Assembly: GCF_000247695.1 (NCBI RefSeq)
Contig: NW_004624781.1
Span: 8,462,434-8,526,433, forward strand
DNA from: Heterocephalus glaber
Lineage: Eukaryota; Chordata; Mammalia; Rodentia; Bathyergidae
Direction of reading: 5' to 3'
DNA: 64,000 nucleotides
Shown here: positions 1 through 9,003 of the stretch, piece after piece
Layout: the number at the start of each line of letters is the position of its first letter
Position numbering within the stretch: position 1 is the stretch's first letter
Notes under the pieces: model-generated
Told to the model about the DNA's origin: nothing
The model's input: only the letters and a program-made list of their open reading frames with translations
The model's database searches: none
Translations under genes and position numbers: made by a program

Positions 1-215
1 CTGGTTTTGAGACTTATTTACGTGTTTTCTCATTTCGACTGGGGGGGCGGAGGGGGGTGCTGTTGGCGCTCTCGTGGCTCACTTCCTCTGAGCTGGGAGA
101 GGTGGGACAGGGGCCGGGAGTGGCCGTAGGGATGGTGGCCCAAAAGCCCCTTCCTCTCGGCCTGGAGCGGCAGGACAGAAGGCAGCCCAAAAGCCCTTTC
201 CTCTGGGCTGGGAAT
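1..215 (-). mobile_element. LINE-1 5'UTR fragment with repeated promoter units
   Basis: The first 50 bases align with the L1 promoter-proximal segment at about 28530-28580 (CTTATTTACGTG against CTTGTTTATGTG, then TCTCATTTC and a G-run). Downstream, CTTCCTCT plus a GC-rich block recurs at about 83, 151 and 198, like degenerate promoter monomers. By analogy with the 28-kb copy, the element is on the minus strand with its ORFs left of the window. Confidence 0.6.
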
Positions 216-280
216 GATTTATGGATTTTTTAAATCCTAAAATAATTCCAGTTTACAAAATGTTCATCAATAAGGGGGAT

Positions 281-530
281 GTGGGGGGCAGGCCTGTATT
301 CCAGCACTTGGGAGGCTGAGGCAAGAGGACCTCAGCAAGGTGCTGGCCAGTCTGGGCTACACAGTGACTGCAAGGTCTTTCTCAAAAACAAAACAGAGCC
401 AGGGATTTAGCTTAGTGGTGCAGTGCCTGCCTTGCAAGGTCCTGAGTCCTATCCCCCCCCCCCCCACCAAAACAAAAAATAAGCAAAACCCCTCCCCAAA
501 TCCAAAAACCCAAAATGCTCAACAACAAAT
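281..530 (+). mobile_element. SINE: B1 followed by ID-like unit, with A-rich tail
   Basis: A B1-like part (TTCCAGCACTTGGGAGGC, then GGCCAGTCTGGGCTACA) is followed at about 399 by an ID-like tRNA part (GCCAGGGATTTAGCTTAGTGG), a C-run and an A-rich tail. This is the dimeric B1+ID arrangement seen repeatedly in the window. Confidence 0.8.
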
Positions 531-646
531 ACACCTGAAGCACTCAAAGCAGTTAAGTACTCTTTAACTGTTCATAATGTGGAAGAAAACCTTTAAGTGC
601 TTCACAGATATTCTAAATGAATCCCATAATAATAACAGAGGTAAAT

Positions 647-841
647 AAGTAGTCCCTCCCAGTTCCCCACCCAGCCCACTCCCTTGGAGGATGATCAAGT
701 CCTTCCTATGTAGTAAATAGCATTGCGTATAACCCACACACATCCTCATACTTAAATCACCTCTAGATTATTTACTTTTTTTCTGAAGTGATTACTTATA
801 ATACCTAATACCATGTAAGTAGGGTTTAAACAAATGCTGTA
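647..841 (+). mobile_element. MER2 (Tigger-type DNA transposon), 5' part
   Basis: The text matches the internal part of the ancient MER2 element (CAAGTCCTT, ACACATCCTCATACTTAAATC, CTCTAGATTA, ATTACTTATAATACCTAATA). It resumes at 1126 after an L1 insertion. MER2 is a non-autonomous TcMar/Tigger relic shared across placental mammals. Confidence 0.7.
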
Positions 842-1121
842 TCAAATAGATACAAATAGATATTGTACAGATTCCAAATAGATACTGAGAAATGGGAAGA
901 AAATGTTCAAACGAGAAGGAGAACAAGGGAAGGGGGAGGGGGGAAGGAAAAAAGCAAAGAAGGGACAAAGGAAACAAAGCTTTTGTAAATGAGGGGAAGA
1001 GAGGTTGAAGGGAAGGGAAGGAAATGGGAAAAAAATAGAGCAAGATATATCATGTACAGGTACAAATTCCTTATATTGAATGTGATCATGCATATCTAAA
1101 ATGTACCAATAAAAGAAAAAA
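842..1121 (+). mobile_element. LINE-1 3' end inserted in MER2
   Basis: This piece is near-identical in layout to the 3' end of the large L1 at 42820-43075: GAAATGGG(A)GAAAATGTTCAAA, a purine-rich GGGGAAG tract, ATATATCATGTACAG, and finally AAAATGTACCAATAAA with an A-rich tail. It is 5'-truncated and carries no coding capacity. Confidence 0.8.
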
Positions 1122-1125
1122 TATT

Positions 1126-1256
1126 CTATCATTTGGAGGAATAACAAGAAAGTAAGCCTACAGTATATGTTTAGTACAGATGTTATTTCTCTCCAAATAT
1201 TTTCTGTCCGTGGTTGGCTGAACCCACAGATCCCAAAGCCAAGATAGAGGGCTCCA
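1126..1256 (+). mobile_element. MER2, 3' part
   Basis: This continues the MER2 relic (GTTTAGTACAGATGTTATTT, CCAAATATTTTCTGTCCGTGG, TTGGCTGAACCCACAGAT, GAGGGCT near the terminus). Together with 647-841 it reconstitutes one element split by the L1 3' end. Confidence 0.7.
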
Positions 1257-1261
1257 AATGC

Positions 1262-1400
1262 ACTATTATTATTGTGTACTTCATAGGTGAGGAAACTGTA
1301 GAGGACATTCCCTAAAATTAAACTAACAAATAGTAGAGCCTAGATTTAAATCAGACTTCAAAGCCCACTCTCTTACTTTACTCTTCAATATTGTTCTGTA
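1262..1400 (+). repeat. MIR-type SINE relic
   Basis: Contains the diverged MIR core: GTGAGGAAACTGTAGAG, then AGTAGAGCCTAGATTTAAATCAG. Boundaries are approximate. Confidence 0.6.
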
Positions 1401-3077
1401 AAATACAAAAGTGCTGCAATCCCCTATCATCTCTGACTCACAAGCAAAGCATTTATTCAAATGTAATTTGTATTTAATGGCAGTTTAAGAAAACAGTTTA
1501 GGGCTGAGGAATCTGATCTTGGCTTCCTAAAGATTAGTATCAAGGGCTGATAGTATGAAAAATAGTGTACAGGTAATATTTGAGTTTCCTGGGCAAATCA
1601 GTTTTCCTGGATCAAATCTAAGTACAAATAGTCATACTTCATACTTTCTGTGGTAAAACAAGGTCATTCTGACCCTCCTCCCCATTAGCTACAAAGTAGG
1701 CTTAAACTAGTGCATTAATCAAATCACAGCCTCCTGAACTTCCTTAAGAGAAAAATACTTCCTAGAAAATAACTTCTCTTTCGGGTCCCCTTTTTGGAAA
1801 ATAAATCAACATTTGTCTAGGTAACCAATCACTTTCAGGGCCAGAATTTTGATTTTCAGATACTGTTTGAATAGCTATCAACAGTTACCAAGAGTAGCTT
1901 TTCTCCATGACTTGTGGGAGATTAACTATACAAAGATTTGTTTAAAATGGCGTAATGACTAATCTAAAGTAGCAGCAAGCGTTTTTTCCCCCCAAGCATA
2001 ACAGACTTCATTAGACAATTGCTGTTGTAGCAGCATAAGCAACTTTACGAGCTGGGATTATGGACTTAATTCCTGAATATAGTAGAGGCAAATGCTAACT
2101 GACTTTCACAGCAGATATCTCCAAAAACTTCAATCTTTTTTCTGACATAAATGAGGCCAGCCTCAAACATTTTCTGACATATGCTACATAAAGAATTTAA
2201 GGCTGTTTAACTTAGATCCTTACTCTGAAAGCAACCATTATCTAAGCTAGGGAGATAAAATTCACAGACCCAGCACTGAAGTTTACAATCTGGAACTAAC
2301 TGTACCAAGCCGGATGCGTCAGTATTCTCATAAACAGCCCCAAACACCTCCACTGGTTCCATAAGTGATTACTGAGTTCCACATTTCACATATAAAGATT
2401 ATTTCTATTAGAACCCTGGATATTTACTGTGAGAATCACCATTTACAACTGCGCTCCCAATGAGATACTGTGCATTTTAAAACATCCCTTTAACAGGAAC
2501 AAAGGTTTCTGGTCTTGGTAGTGATATATCTGGCAAGGCCTTCTCTAAAGCTTTTGGCCTATTCTCCTAGGATCAGAGGAGTCGCCTAACTTTTATAAAC
2601 AAAGATCCAGAATGGGTCTTAAGTAACGAGAAGCTAAGTGTTGGGCAGACAGAGGATCTGTGGGCAGGTCAGTATCCTGGTAACGTTCTTCATTCTAAGA
2701 GCAGCAGGCGAGGGAAAGAAGGTCTGCACCCTATCCCCTTATCCTGACCTATTAAGTCAGCCTGGCCAAGCCACAATCTGCAAAACAGCCTCGTGCATCC
2801 GAGGGGTGACCACACGGCAGGCCCAAAGGACAGCCCTGGAAGCTCTAGGCTGCTGAGGACAGCGGCGAGGCTACCACACCCCTCGTTCCTCTCTCTTCGC
2901 TCCCGGGGCACGGAGCCAGGCCCTTCCGATAGGCGCTCACCCCGGGTCCCGAGCCCTGACTGCCGACCCCGGGGTCGGGTCTCGTCAGCCCCTCTCACCC
3001 CAGTCCCCTGACATTCGCTTAGCCTCCCTTCCTTTCGGAGGCGCTCCCCGCCTGCGGTCCCGAGGGTGTGAACTCAC

Positions 3078-3233
3078 GGCCGCCGCGGCGCCGGTGAAAA
3101 TGTCCTCCCCTTCAGCGTCGCTGTCCCCAGCCTCGGGTTCTGAGCCCCCAGCCCCCGCGGACTCTGGATCCAGGCCGGGAAAAGGCGGAGGGAGTCTCTC
3201 CGCAGCGCTACAGCCACCACCTCCCGACGCCAT
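3078..3233 (-). CDS. SNX1: Sorting nexin 1, coding exon 1 (N-terminus)
   Basis: Sorting nexin 1 is a SNX-BAR subunit of the endosomal retromer/ESCPE-1 sorting machinery. It binds PI3P through a PX domain and tubulates membrane through its BAR domain; those domains lie in later exons outside the window. This exon encodes residues 1-52, beginning [20 protein letters not shown] and including [15 protein letters not shown]. That is the characteristic acidic, disordered SNX1 N-terminus, almost identical to the human protein. The exon is 156 nt and ends in phase 0 at a GTGAGT donor (3077-3072). The ATG lies in a TISU-like context. The gene points away from CIAO2A, head-to-head across about 2 kb, as in human 15q22. 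The identification is firm. Confidence 0.95.
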
Positions 3234-3237
3234 CTTC
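3226..3237 (-). promoter_or_regulatory. SNX1: TISU/YY1-like element around the SNX1 start codon
   Basis: Minus-strand sequence GAAGATGGCGTC surrounds the ATG. It matches the TISU consensus SAASATGGCGGC at 11 of 12 positions and contains the YY1 core AAGATGGCG. TISU elements direct both transcription and scanning-free initiation on mRNAs with very short 5'UTRs. Its use here is inferred. Confidence 0.6.
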
Positions 3238-3268
3238 CTCCACCCGCGGCGGAAGCCGCAACAACAAC

Positions 3269-3274
3269 TTTATA
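3269..3274 (-). promoter_or_regulatory. SNX1: TATA-box candidate for SNX1
   Basis: TATAAA on the minus strand lies 36 bp upstream of the SNX1 ATG. At usual TATA-to-start spacing, transcription would begin about 3240-3245, leaving a 5'UTR of only about 10 nt, compatible with the TISU element. No transcript evidence is available from sequence alone. Confidence 0.45.
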
Positions 3275-3375
3275 GAGAGAGAGCGCCGCGAGCAAAGCGT
3301 TCCAGCGCTGCGAGGAACTCGAGGGCCACGACGGACCCCGCGAGACCCGTGGGCAGGGACGGGGTGGGGAGAGAA

Positions 3376-3437
3376 GGGCGGGGCCCGGGTGGCGGGGCGG
3401 GGCCCGGGTGGCGGGGCGGGGCCCGGGTGGCGGGGCA
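3376..3437. repeat. 19-bp GC-box tandem repeat upstream of SNX1
   Basis: Three copies of GGGCGGGGCCCGGGTGGCG start about 19 bp apart (GGGCCCGGG at 3381, 3400, 3419). Each carries an Sp1/KLF-type GC box. It lies about 150-200 bp upstream of the SNX1 start. Confidence 0.85.
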
Positions 3438-3520
3438 GGGCCCCGGCCGCAACCTAGCAAATCCGAGCCCTGAACCGCAATGCCGAGAGATAGCCGAGGC
3501 TGACCCGGGGGCGGAGGAGG

Positions 3521-4461
3521 ATCTAGAGGCTGCTGCGTTCCTTTGTGCTCTATTATCTAACCGGCTTCTAAAATTGTCTTTGAATAAAGAAGCCTGTAAC
3601 TAAAAATGTTTGAAAACCTACACATAACACATATTCATGCCAAGCACGGTGGCCCCACAGAGATTCGATAAATATTTTTGATTGAAGTCTCTGGACAGGC
3701 TGCAGGAAAGTTTTGCCACTTATTCTTTCGACCACATTCAGTTAATTCATTCGATATATACCGAGCATTTGCTGTGAGCCTGGCACCTTGCTGTGGATCT
3801 GAAATGAAGAAGCTCATGGCCCACGACGTGTTACAATTTAATGAAGGAGGCAGTCATATAAATCACCTCAGCATGTTAGTGCTATTAGCGTGCTGTGGAA
3901 CAGTGAAAGAGGTTATCGATTCTGCTTGAAGAAATCGGGAGGCCTCAGAGGGGATGAGACCTCAGTGTATTAAATTTGGTTGGAAAGATGTTAGGATTAT
4001 CCTTTTAATTGCTGTGGAGTAAATGGAGTAGAATAAATGGCAGGAAAATTGTTAAATTATGAGCATGGACCTAAACGATGTATTGTCTATCTTGGGATAA
4101 TTCTGCAATACTGTATAATCCTAACTTTGGGGGGGTACTGGTTGATACTGGGGATCTAGGAGCACTCTGCTACTGAGCTACATTCCCAACCTTTTTGTCT
4201 ATCTTGAGACAGGGTCTCGATAAGTAGCCCATGCTGGTCTCAAACTTGCAGTTCTCCAGCCCCGACCTCCCAAATAGCTGGAATTACAGGTAAGAGCCAC
4301 GAAACGTAGACTTTCTCTTTTACAGAAATAAAACTTGTCACCAACATTGGAATGGGCGTTTGTTTCCAACTGCCCATCTTCAGCATCAGATGCTAGTTCC
4401 CTCAGGTCTGGGATCTGCTCGAGGGCAGTAGCCAGTAGCAGGGTCCCCTATTTTTGTAACT

Positions 4462-4497
<36 letters not shown>

Positions 4498-4889
4498 TAT
4501 TTTTGTAACTTTGGTGCTAACAGGTCGCCAGGCGCTTATGGCAAATTGTCTGGTAAATATCTGAGATTTATTTGGAGGGGTGGATGGGTAAAACAGAATC
4601 ATCAGTCTCATAACTGGCGTTCTTCACAGCCACGAACACCAAAAGGCTTAGCTTACCGTTTTTTAGGATGGCAATCTCCATTATGTCAATTGGACATCCT
4701 GACCCAGGGAAAGTTCTCTACTTGTAAGCTGTTTTTGAAGGCGATTGGTAGGACTATTCCCCATAACAGGGAGTTGTGCAGGACTGAGTCCCTAGGCGCT
4801 GAGAAAACCAAGAAACCCTCCCCTCCCCTCACTTTTGCCTGGTTTAACTCTGTTTACCGGCCTTCCAAAACTGGCTACTTTCCCACAAA
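3521..4889. other. Intergenic spacer between SNX1 and CIAO2A
   Basis: No gene is visible. About 3635-3700 resembles an L2 3' end (GATAAATATTTTTGATTGAA). A B1-dID SINE sits at 4130-4305. The rest is unique sequence leading into the CIAO2A promoter. Confidence 0.6.
4130..4305 (-). mobile_element. B1-dID SINE
   Basis: On the plus strand it reads as the reverse of an ID unit (GGTACTGGTTGATACTGGGGAT, CTGAGCTACATTCCCAACC) and then of a B1 unit (GAGACAGGGTCTCGATAAGT, AGCTGGAATTACAGG). Confidence 0.75.
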
Positions 4890-5111
4890 CGGAAACCCAC
4901 TTCCGGCCTAATCAGGAAGTAAGGAGATTTGGGGGGGGGTGAGCAGTTTCCTCAGAGAAACGGCTGTAAAGAGTCTCCGTGCTATAAACCTTCTGTAGTA
5001 CTAGACAACACGATCTCCTTCTCCCTACCTCTTCAGGATTCATCTTTGTCTTATCTCGGACGTTGACCGAGGCACTCAATGACCGTTACTTTCACACCTC
5101 CCACACAGGGG

Positions 5112-5128
5112 ACTACAAATCCCAGAAG
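5112..5128 (+). promoter_or_regulatory. ZNF143/THAP11-type motif
   Basis: ACTACAAATCCCAGAAG closely matches the SBS motif ACTACAANNCCCAGMAKGC bound by ZNF143/Staf and the THAP11-HCFC1 complex at housekeeping promoters. Confidence 0.7.
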
Positions 5129-5230
5129 ACAGTTCACTGTTTTACGAAGAAAACGTCAACACACCCCAGCATTCAATGCGCCTCAAAAGTAGTGAGGATC
5201 TCTTCCTTGTCGCGCCGAAATCGAGCAAAC

Positions 5231-5248
5231 CATGCTGGGGGTTGTAGT
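5231..5248 (-). promoter_or_regulatory. ZNF143/THAP11-type motif, opposite strand
   Basis: The minus strand reads ACTACAACCCCCAGCATG, a near-perfect match to the ZNF143 SBS motif. It faces the other way from the 5112 site, about 100 bp apart. Confidence 0.75.
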
Positions 5249-5414
5249 CCTGGGTGTTTTCGTCGTTAAATCCTCCGCGCTACTCCGTGGTGTCCCGCCC
5301 ATTCTGTTTCCTTGAACCTCTTTTCTAGTCTTGGCCGGTTTGAAGGCCGGAAAGTTGATAAAACCTGAGGCCCGCTGCTGAGAGACGGTGGCTCGGGTGG
5401 GACAATCGCCAGGG

Positions 5415-5498
5415 ATGGCGGAGCGTGAGGATGGAGCGGGTGTTCGGGCTGCTCTCCTGGACGCTGAGCAGAGTCCTGTGGCTCTCGGGCCTCTCTGA
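5415..5498 (+). promoter_or_regulatory. CIAO2A: uORF overlapping the CIAO2A start
   Basis: An ATG at 5415 in strong context (G at -3, G at +4) opens a 28-codon frame including the stop (TGA at 5496-5498). It is shifted one base from the main frame and overlaps the first 68 coding bases. If the transcript starts upstream of 5415, it should reduce initiation at 5431. Confidence 0.6.
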
Positions 5499-5554
5499 GC
5501 CGGGAGCTGCCCAGCAGCCCCGGATCATGGAAGAGAAAGCGCTAGAGGTTTATG
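5431..5554 (+). CDS. CIAO2A: CIAO2A (FAM96A), coding exon 1
   Basis: CIAO2A is a MIP18/DUF59-family adaptor of cytosolic iron-sulfur protein assembly. It works with CIAO1 and is specialised in maturing IRP1 (ACO1). This exon encodes residues 1-41 plus one base of codon 42, beginning [20 protein letters not shown]. The N-terminus is hydrophobic, as in the human protein. The start at 5431 has a good context (A at -3, G at +4) and aligns with the human start. A second in-frame Met at residue 33 ([11 protein letters not shown]) could give a form without the hydrophobic segment. The donor is TATG|GTAATT, phase 1. Confidence 0.95.
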
Positions 5555-6050
5555 GTAATTAATTTTATCCAGTGCTGCATTTAGCTCTGTATGTAGAGGC
5601 GGTGGGAGGTGGGGAAAGGGGTTTTGCCGAATCTAGCCGGGAGCGTGGGAAGCGTTTTCTTCGGGACCCTAAGCCTCACGGAAATTTGAATCCTTACAGC
5701 ACTGGGGCTCTCCCTAACCTGGGGCACACTAAGCCTGGAAATCTTAAACGCTTCATTCCCCGAGCTCCCCCCATGCCCAGTGGCCATTCCGACTGCGGGC
5801 AAAGCAGAAGCCTAGGGTGGTCAGTAAGGGAGCAAAGCCGGCCTGATGGCGCCACTTGAACCACCTTCGTACTGCTGTGTGGTGGCCGGGGTGGGGACTG
5901 CCCCAAGGTCACAGCCACTCTTTTATGCCAGAGTCAATACGCAGAGGTCCCCCAGAGGAGTGGATGAGACAGGATTTTCCTGGCCAGGCCTCAAATTTAA
6001 ATTTGCAGTTACTTAACACAGCCAAGCTGTGTTACATGGGTCTACATACG

Positions 6051-6078
6051 TACACACACACACACACACACACACGCA
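6051..6078. repeat. (CA)n microsatellite
   Basis: About 12 CA units with a terminal ACGCACA interruption. Confidence 0.9.
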
Positions 6079-6107
6079 CATTCTCTGTACATATTAAATA
6101 TTCTCTA

Positions 6108-6195
6108 CCTCTTTTTTTTTTTTTTGGTACCAGGGATTGAACTCGGGTCCTTCTGCTTGCGAGGCAGGCGGCAGAACCGCTAAGCTAAATCCCCA
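6108..6195 (-). mobile_element. ID-like SINE
   Basis: A T-run, then GGTACCAGGGATTGAACTCG and GCTAAATCCCC, the reverse complement of the tRNA-like body. Inserted in CIAO2A intron 1. Confidence 0.9.
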
Positions 6196-6219
6196 TTCTC
6201 TACCTCTTGGGACTACATT

Positions 6220-6360
6220 TTTTTCATTGTACAGATACAGAAACAAAGGTTTAGAATGGTTAAACAATTACCCAGAGGTCACACTGTCAGGAACGGAGCA
6301 AAAACCAAAGCCCACGTCTTCTGATTCCAAATGTAGTGCCCTAAACCACCTCATTCACAA
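6220..6360 (+). repeat. MIR-type SINE relic
   Basis: Diverged MIR core: CAGATACAGAAACAAAGG, CAATTACCCAGAGGTCACAC. Confidence 0.6.
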
Positions 6361-6411
6361 GTGTTATATGATTGTCTTTCTCTCTCTTTCTTCCTATTTG
6401 TTTGTTTGTTG

Positions 6412-6496
6412 CTTTTTTTTTTTGGTACCGGGGATTGAACTAAGGACCTTGCCCTTTAGAGGCAGGCACGGTGCCTCTGAGCTAAATTCCCGGTCC
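6412..6496 (-). mobile_element. ID-like SINE
   Basis: T-run, GGTACCGGGGATTGAAC, GAGGCAGGCACGG and CTGAGCTAAATTCCCGG: antisense copy of the dominant SINE. Confidence 0.9.
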
Positions 6497-6557
6497 TCTT
6501 CCTGTTATTTTTGAAAACTTCAAAAGACTGGATGTAACATTAAGAGATCTAATCACG

Positions 6558-6645
6558 CGCCGGGGATTTAGCTCAGTGGTTTCGCAGCCTGCTGCGCAAG
6601 CTCAAGCACCTGAGTTTGATCCCCGGTACCAAAAATAAAAAAACC
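6558..6645 (+). mobile_element. ID-like SINE
   Basis: Sense copy with pol III A box (TAGCTCAGTGG) and B box (GTTTGATCC), ending GGTACC and A-rich. Confidence 0.9.
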
Positions 6646-8171
6646 AAAGATCTAATCATAAGAATATAAATGTAATTTGGATAAGAATTATAGGCCAGCA
6701 GAAGAAGGCCAGGAATATGAAAGACCTTTAAAGCTGACCTAGTTTGCCTCTTGATAGAGGCAAGGCTCACTTAACCCCAGCCAGATGACAATTCCAGCAG
6801 ACTGATTTCCATAAAGTGGGTGGACACATTCCTGACCTTCCAGACTTATCTACAGCATCTGAGGATAGGCTTTACAAGAGAGATGATCCCACTCCTCAAA
6901 CTTACTAATCTCTGACTGGGGGTCTGGAAAGACTAAAGAGGAGTCACTTGAGTTGGGCCTTGTGAAATACTGAGCCCTGGATGTGTAGAGAGTCAGGGGG
7001 CAAATTAAACTGAGGAAACTAAAAGTACGGCCTTGAGAAAATAACACTGGGAATGACAGATAGGTGAAGCTACAGGATAGGGTTTATTGGTTCCAGGTGG
7101 AGGTATGACTATTGCTTTAGGTGTCAGAATTGGAAACTGAAGCTCTTAAATATAAATGAAGAATCTTAATATCAGGGCAGAGCCATAGGAAGAATTTAGT
7201 CAGGGGAGTAGTGTGAGGTGAACAACATTGATTTCTTTTTAAAGAAATAAATCCAAACTTCTCAAATCACTAGCCAGCTAGAGTAGTTTAATAAGGGGTG
7301 AGGTTTAATTTCAGGCTTTAGTGGCATATAAAGAACATAATACAGCTTTTATAAATGAACCATATAGGGAGAAAACCTAGGATGAGGTGCAGAAAATTTG
7401 CTTTTCAAAAAAACTGTTTCCCTAAATCCCATGGCAACAGCTCCATGAAAGAATCTTTATCCACTTTCCTACTTGTATTTTCAAATTCTGTTTCTAATCA
7501 AGTGATAAGCCCAGGAGATAGCTACAGAGAAGGTAGAGTTTGATTGATTTGTTTTTCCCAGCTGCATTTCTGATTACAGGGGAGCTATAAATAATAGAAA
7601 AGAACCTCAGGCTTGGGAACATCAAGCCCATCCTACCTAAAATTCTGCTTCTCCTTTCTATCTCTATTTCTTTTTATCATTTTTCTCATCTTTTTTCTGT
7701 AGCATCAGAGTAAGAAGGAAATCTTGTCCTTTCTATGACTAATCCAGGCTTCCACTTTCTTAAGCCCATTCCTTTCTGCTTAATTTTACCAGTCTTCCCT
7801 TGTATTTTCAGTCTTTCTCTGTTTGATCCTTCTCCTAGGGCTATAAAACATACTCAGGTTACCTATATCCTTACTCATGTCATTGTTCTAGCTTCCTTAT
7901 AAAACTTTTGTCCTTTCACTGCCCCTCTTTTCCAAGGCCCTACAAATACATTTTCAGTTCCCACTCCATTTTCGATTCCCACTCGCTTCCCCTTTGGGAA
8001 GCTGCCTTTGGCCCTGAGCCTTCTGTTTTCTTTGTAGGTGACTTCCTGGGTGACAGAGACCTGTTTAGCTCTTGTCAGCCTGAATTTTTCTGCAGCATTT
8101 GATGTTAACTGCCTCTCTTCCTTTCTCTGGTTCTCCTTTTGTTGCTCATTCGGCTCATTAAACTACACACT

Positions 8172-8248
8172 TCCCAAATATTATGCCTACCTGGCAAGCT
8201 CAGGGTCCTGAGTTGGATCCCTGGTACCAAAACAACAAAAAATAAGTA
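8172..8248 (+). mobile_element. ID-like SINE, 5'-truncated
   Basis: Only the 3' two-thirds remain: CTGGCAAGCTCAGGGTCC, GTTGGATCCCTGGTACC, A-rich tail. Confidence 0.75.
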
Positions 8249-8314
8249 TCCATCCTCAGGTTTCTTTGCCTTTAGATCAGTGAGTCTCAGACTGGGCTGC
8301 ATAGAACCCGAGGT

Positions 8315-8402
8315 GGTGAGGGAGTCTCAGTGGTAGACCCCTTGCCTAGTGTGCACAGAGCTCTGTGTTTGACCCCCAGCACCAAAAGAAAAATGAAAAA
8401 GA
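8315..8402 (+). mobile_element. Older ID SINE
   Basis: GTCTCAGTGGTAGACCCCTTGCC and GTTTGACCCCCAGCACCAAA match the classical ID form (CAGCACC ending) rather than the younger GGTACC form. Confidence 0.75.
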
Positions 8403-8919
8403 ATAACCTGAGGAATTTTTTTTCAAGTTTAAGTACAATTTATTATCTAGAATAGTTTGACGTTTACAGAGAATTGTGAAATTAGTACACAATTCTGTAT
8501 ACCTAATAGACAGTTTTACTTATTAATAACATTTAATACTATTTGTTACCAGTAACCATCTCATGGGAAGTCACTTTTTTTCTGATAGTCGACATGCTTT
8601 TCAGATAAGACTCAATGCCCAGGTCGTACCCCAAACCCTAATCAGAATCTCTGTGAAAAACATCAGTTTTTCATTTAAAACCTTTACAGGTAATTCCAGC
8701 CAAAGTTCTTATTCTGTATGAATTCGATGTATTCAACAACCTCACTCTCCTTAGTGCTCTCTGAAACCCAAGGCCATGGTTCAGTATATGCTGGAAAGTT
8801 CCCTCGAGTTCCCCCTGAGCACCTCAAAATCCCTGTGTATGAAATTGAACTGGTTTCCCCCAATCCCCACCTAGATATCTTCCTTGTTCTGTTCTTTTTA
8901 TCCTACTAGTGTTCTAGAC

Positions 8920-9003
8920 CAGTGCTGGTGAACGAACCTAGGACACATGTGCTGCAGCGAGCTCTTTGTATCTTTGAAAGCTCTAAAAGGTTCGCCATCA
9001 CTG
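8920..9003 (-). mobile_element. Short hAT-type MITE (copy 1)
   Basis: An 84-bp element with terminal inverted repeats: the right end reads, inwards on the minus strand, CAGTGATGGCGAACC; the left end reads CAGTGCTGGTGAACG. It is flanked by TTCTAGAC (8912-8919) and TCCTAGAC (9004-9011), an 8-bp target duplication as made by hAT transposases. It aligns over its length, in opposite orientation, with the element at 34616-34696. The termini resemble the OposCharlie/OC1-type hAT end. Confidence 0.75.

Larger units (their letters stand above)
1..3077 (-). other. SNX1: SNX1 intron 1 (part)
   Basis: This is the start of SNX1 intron 1, read leftwards from the donor at 3077-3072 (GTGAGT on the minus strand). 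I see no second SNX1 exon here, so the intron runs off the window. The left half holds an L1 promoter piece, a SINE dimer, a MER2 relic split by an L1 3' end, and a MIR. Between about 1400 and 2860 I recognise nothing but unique intronic sequence. From about 2870 the CpG island begins. Confidence 0.85.
2870..3520. promoter_or_regulatory. SNX1: CpG island over SNX1 promoter and exon 1
   Basis: CpG density and GC content rise sharply here and fall again beyond about 3520. The island covers SNX1 exon 1, the start of intron 1 and upstream sequence with several GC boxes (GGGGCGGGG) in a 19-bp tandem array. This is a typical constitutive mammalian promoter. Antisense reading frames through it are GC-driven and not genes. 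Confidence 0.8.
4890..5430 (+). promoter_or_regulatory. CIAO2A: CIAO2A promoter and 5'UTR region
   Basis: This region immediately precedes CIAO2A exon 1 and has no evident TATA box. It contains an ETS/GABPA-type motif ACTTCCGG (4899-4906), an opposed pair of ZNF143/THAP11-type motifs (5112-5128 and 5231-5248), and rising CpG content toward 5400. The transcription start is not determinable by eye; about 5250-5400 is likely. Confidence 0.65.

Noticed and set aside
3094..3603. Plus-strand open frame (169 codons) antisense to SNX1 exon 1
   Set aside because: It is the shadow of SNX1 exon 1 and the GC-box repeat, with no homology I recognise.
6558..6645. tRNA-like sequences with intact A and B boxes
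   Set aside because: They are SINE copies with A-rich tails and target duplications, and lack a proper acceptor stem ending; no true tRNA gene was found.
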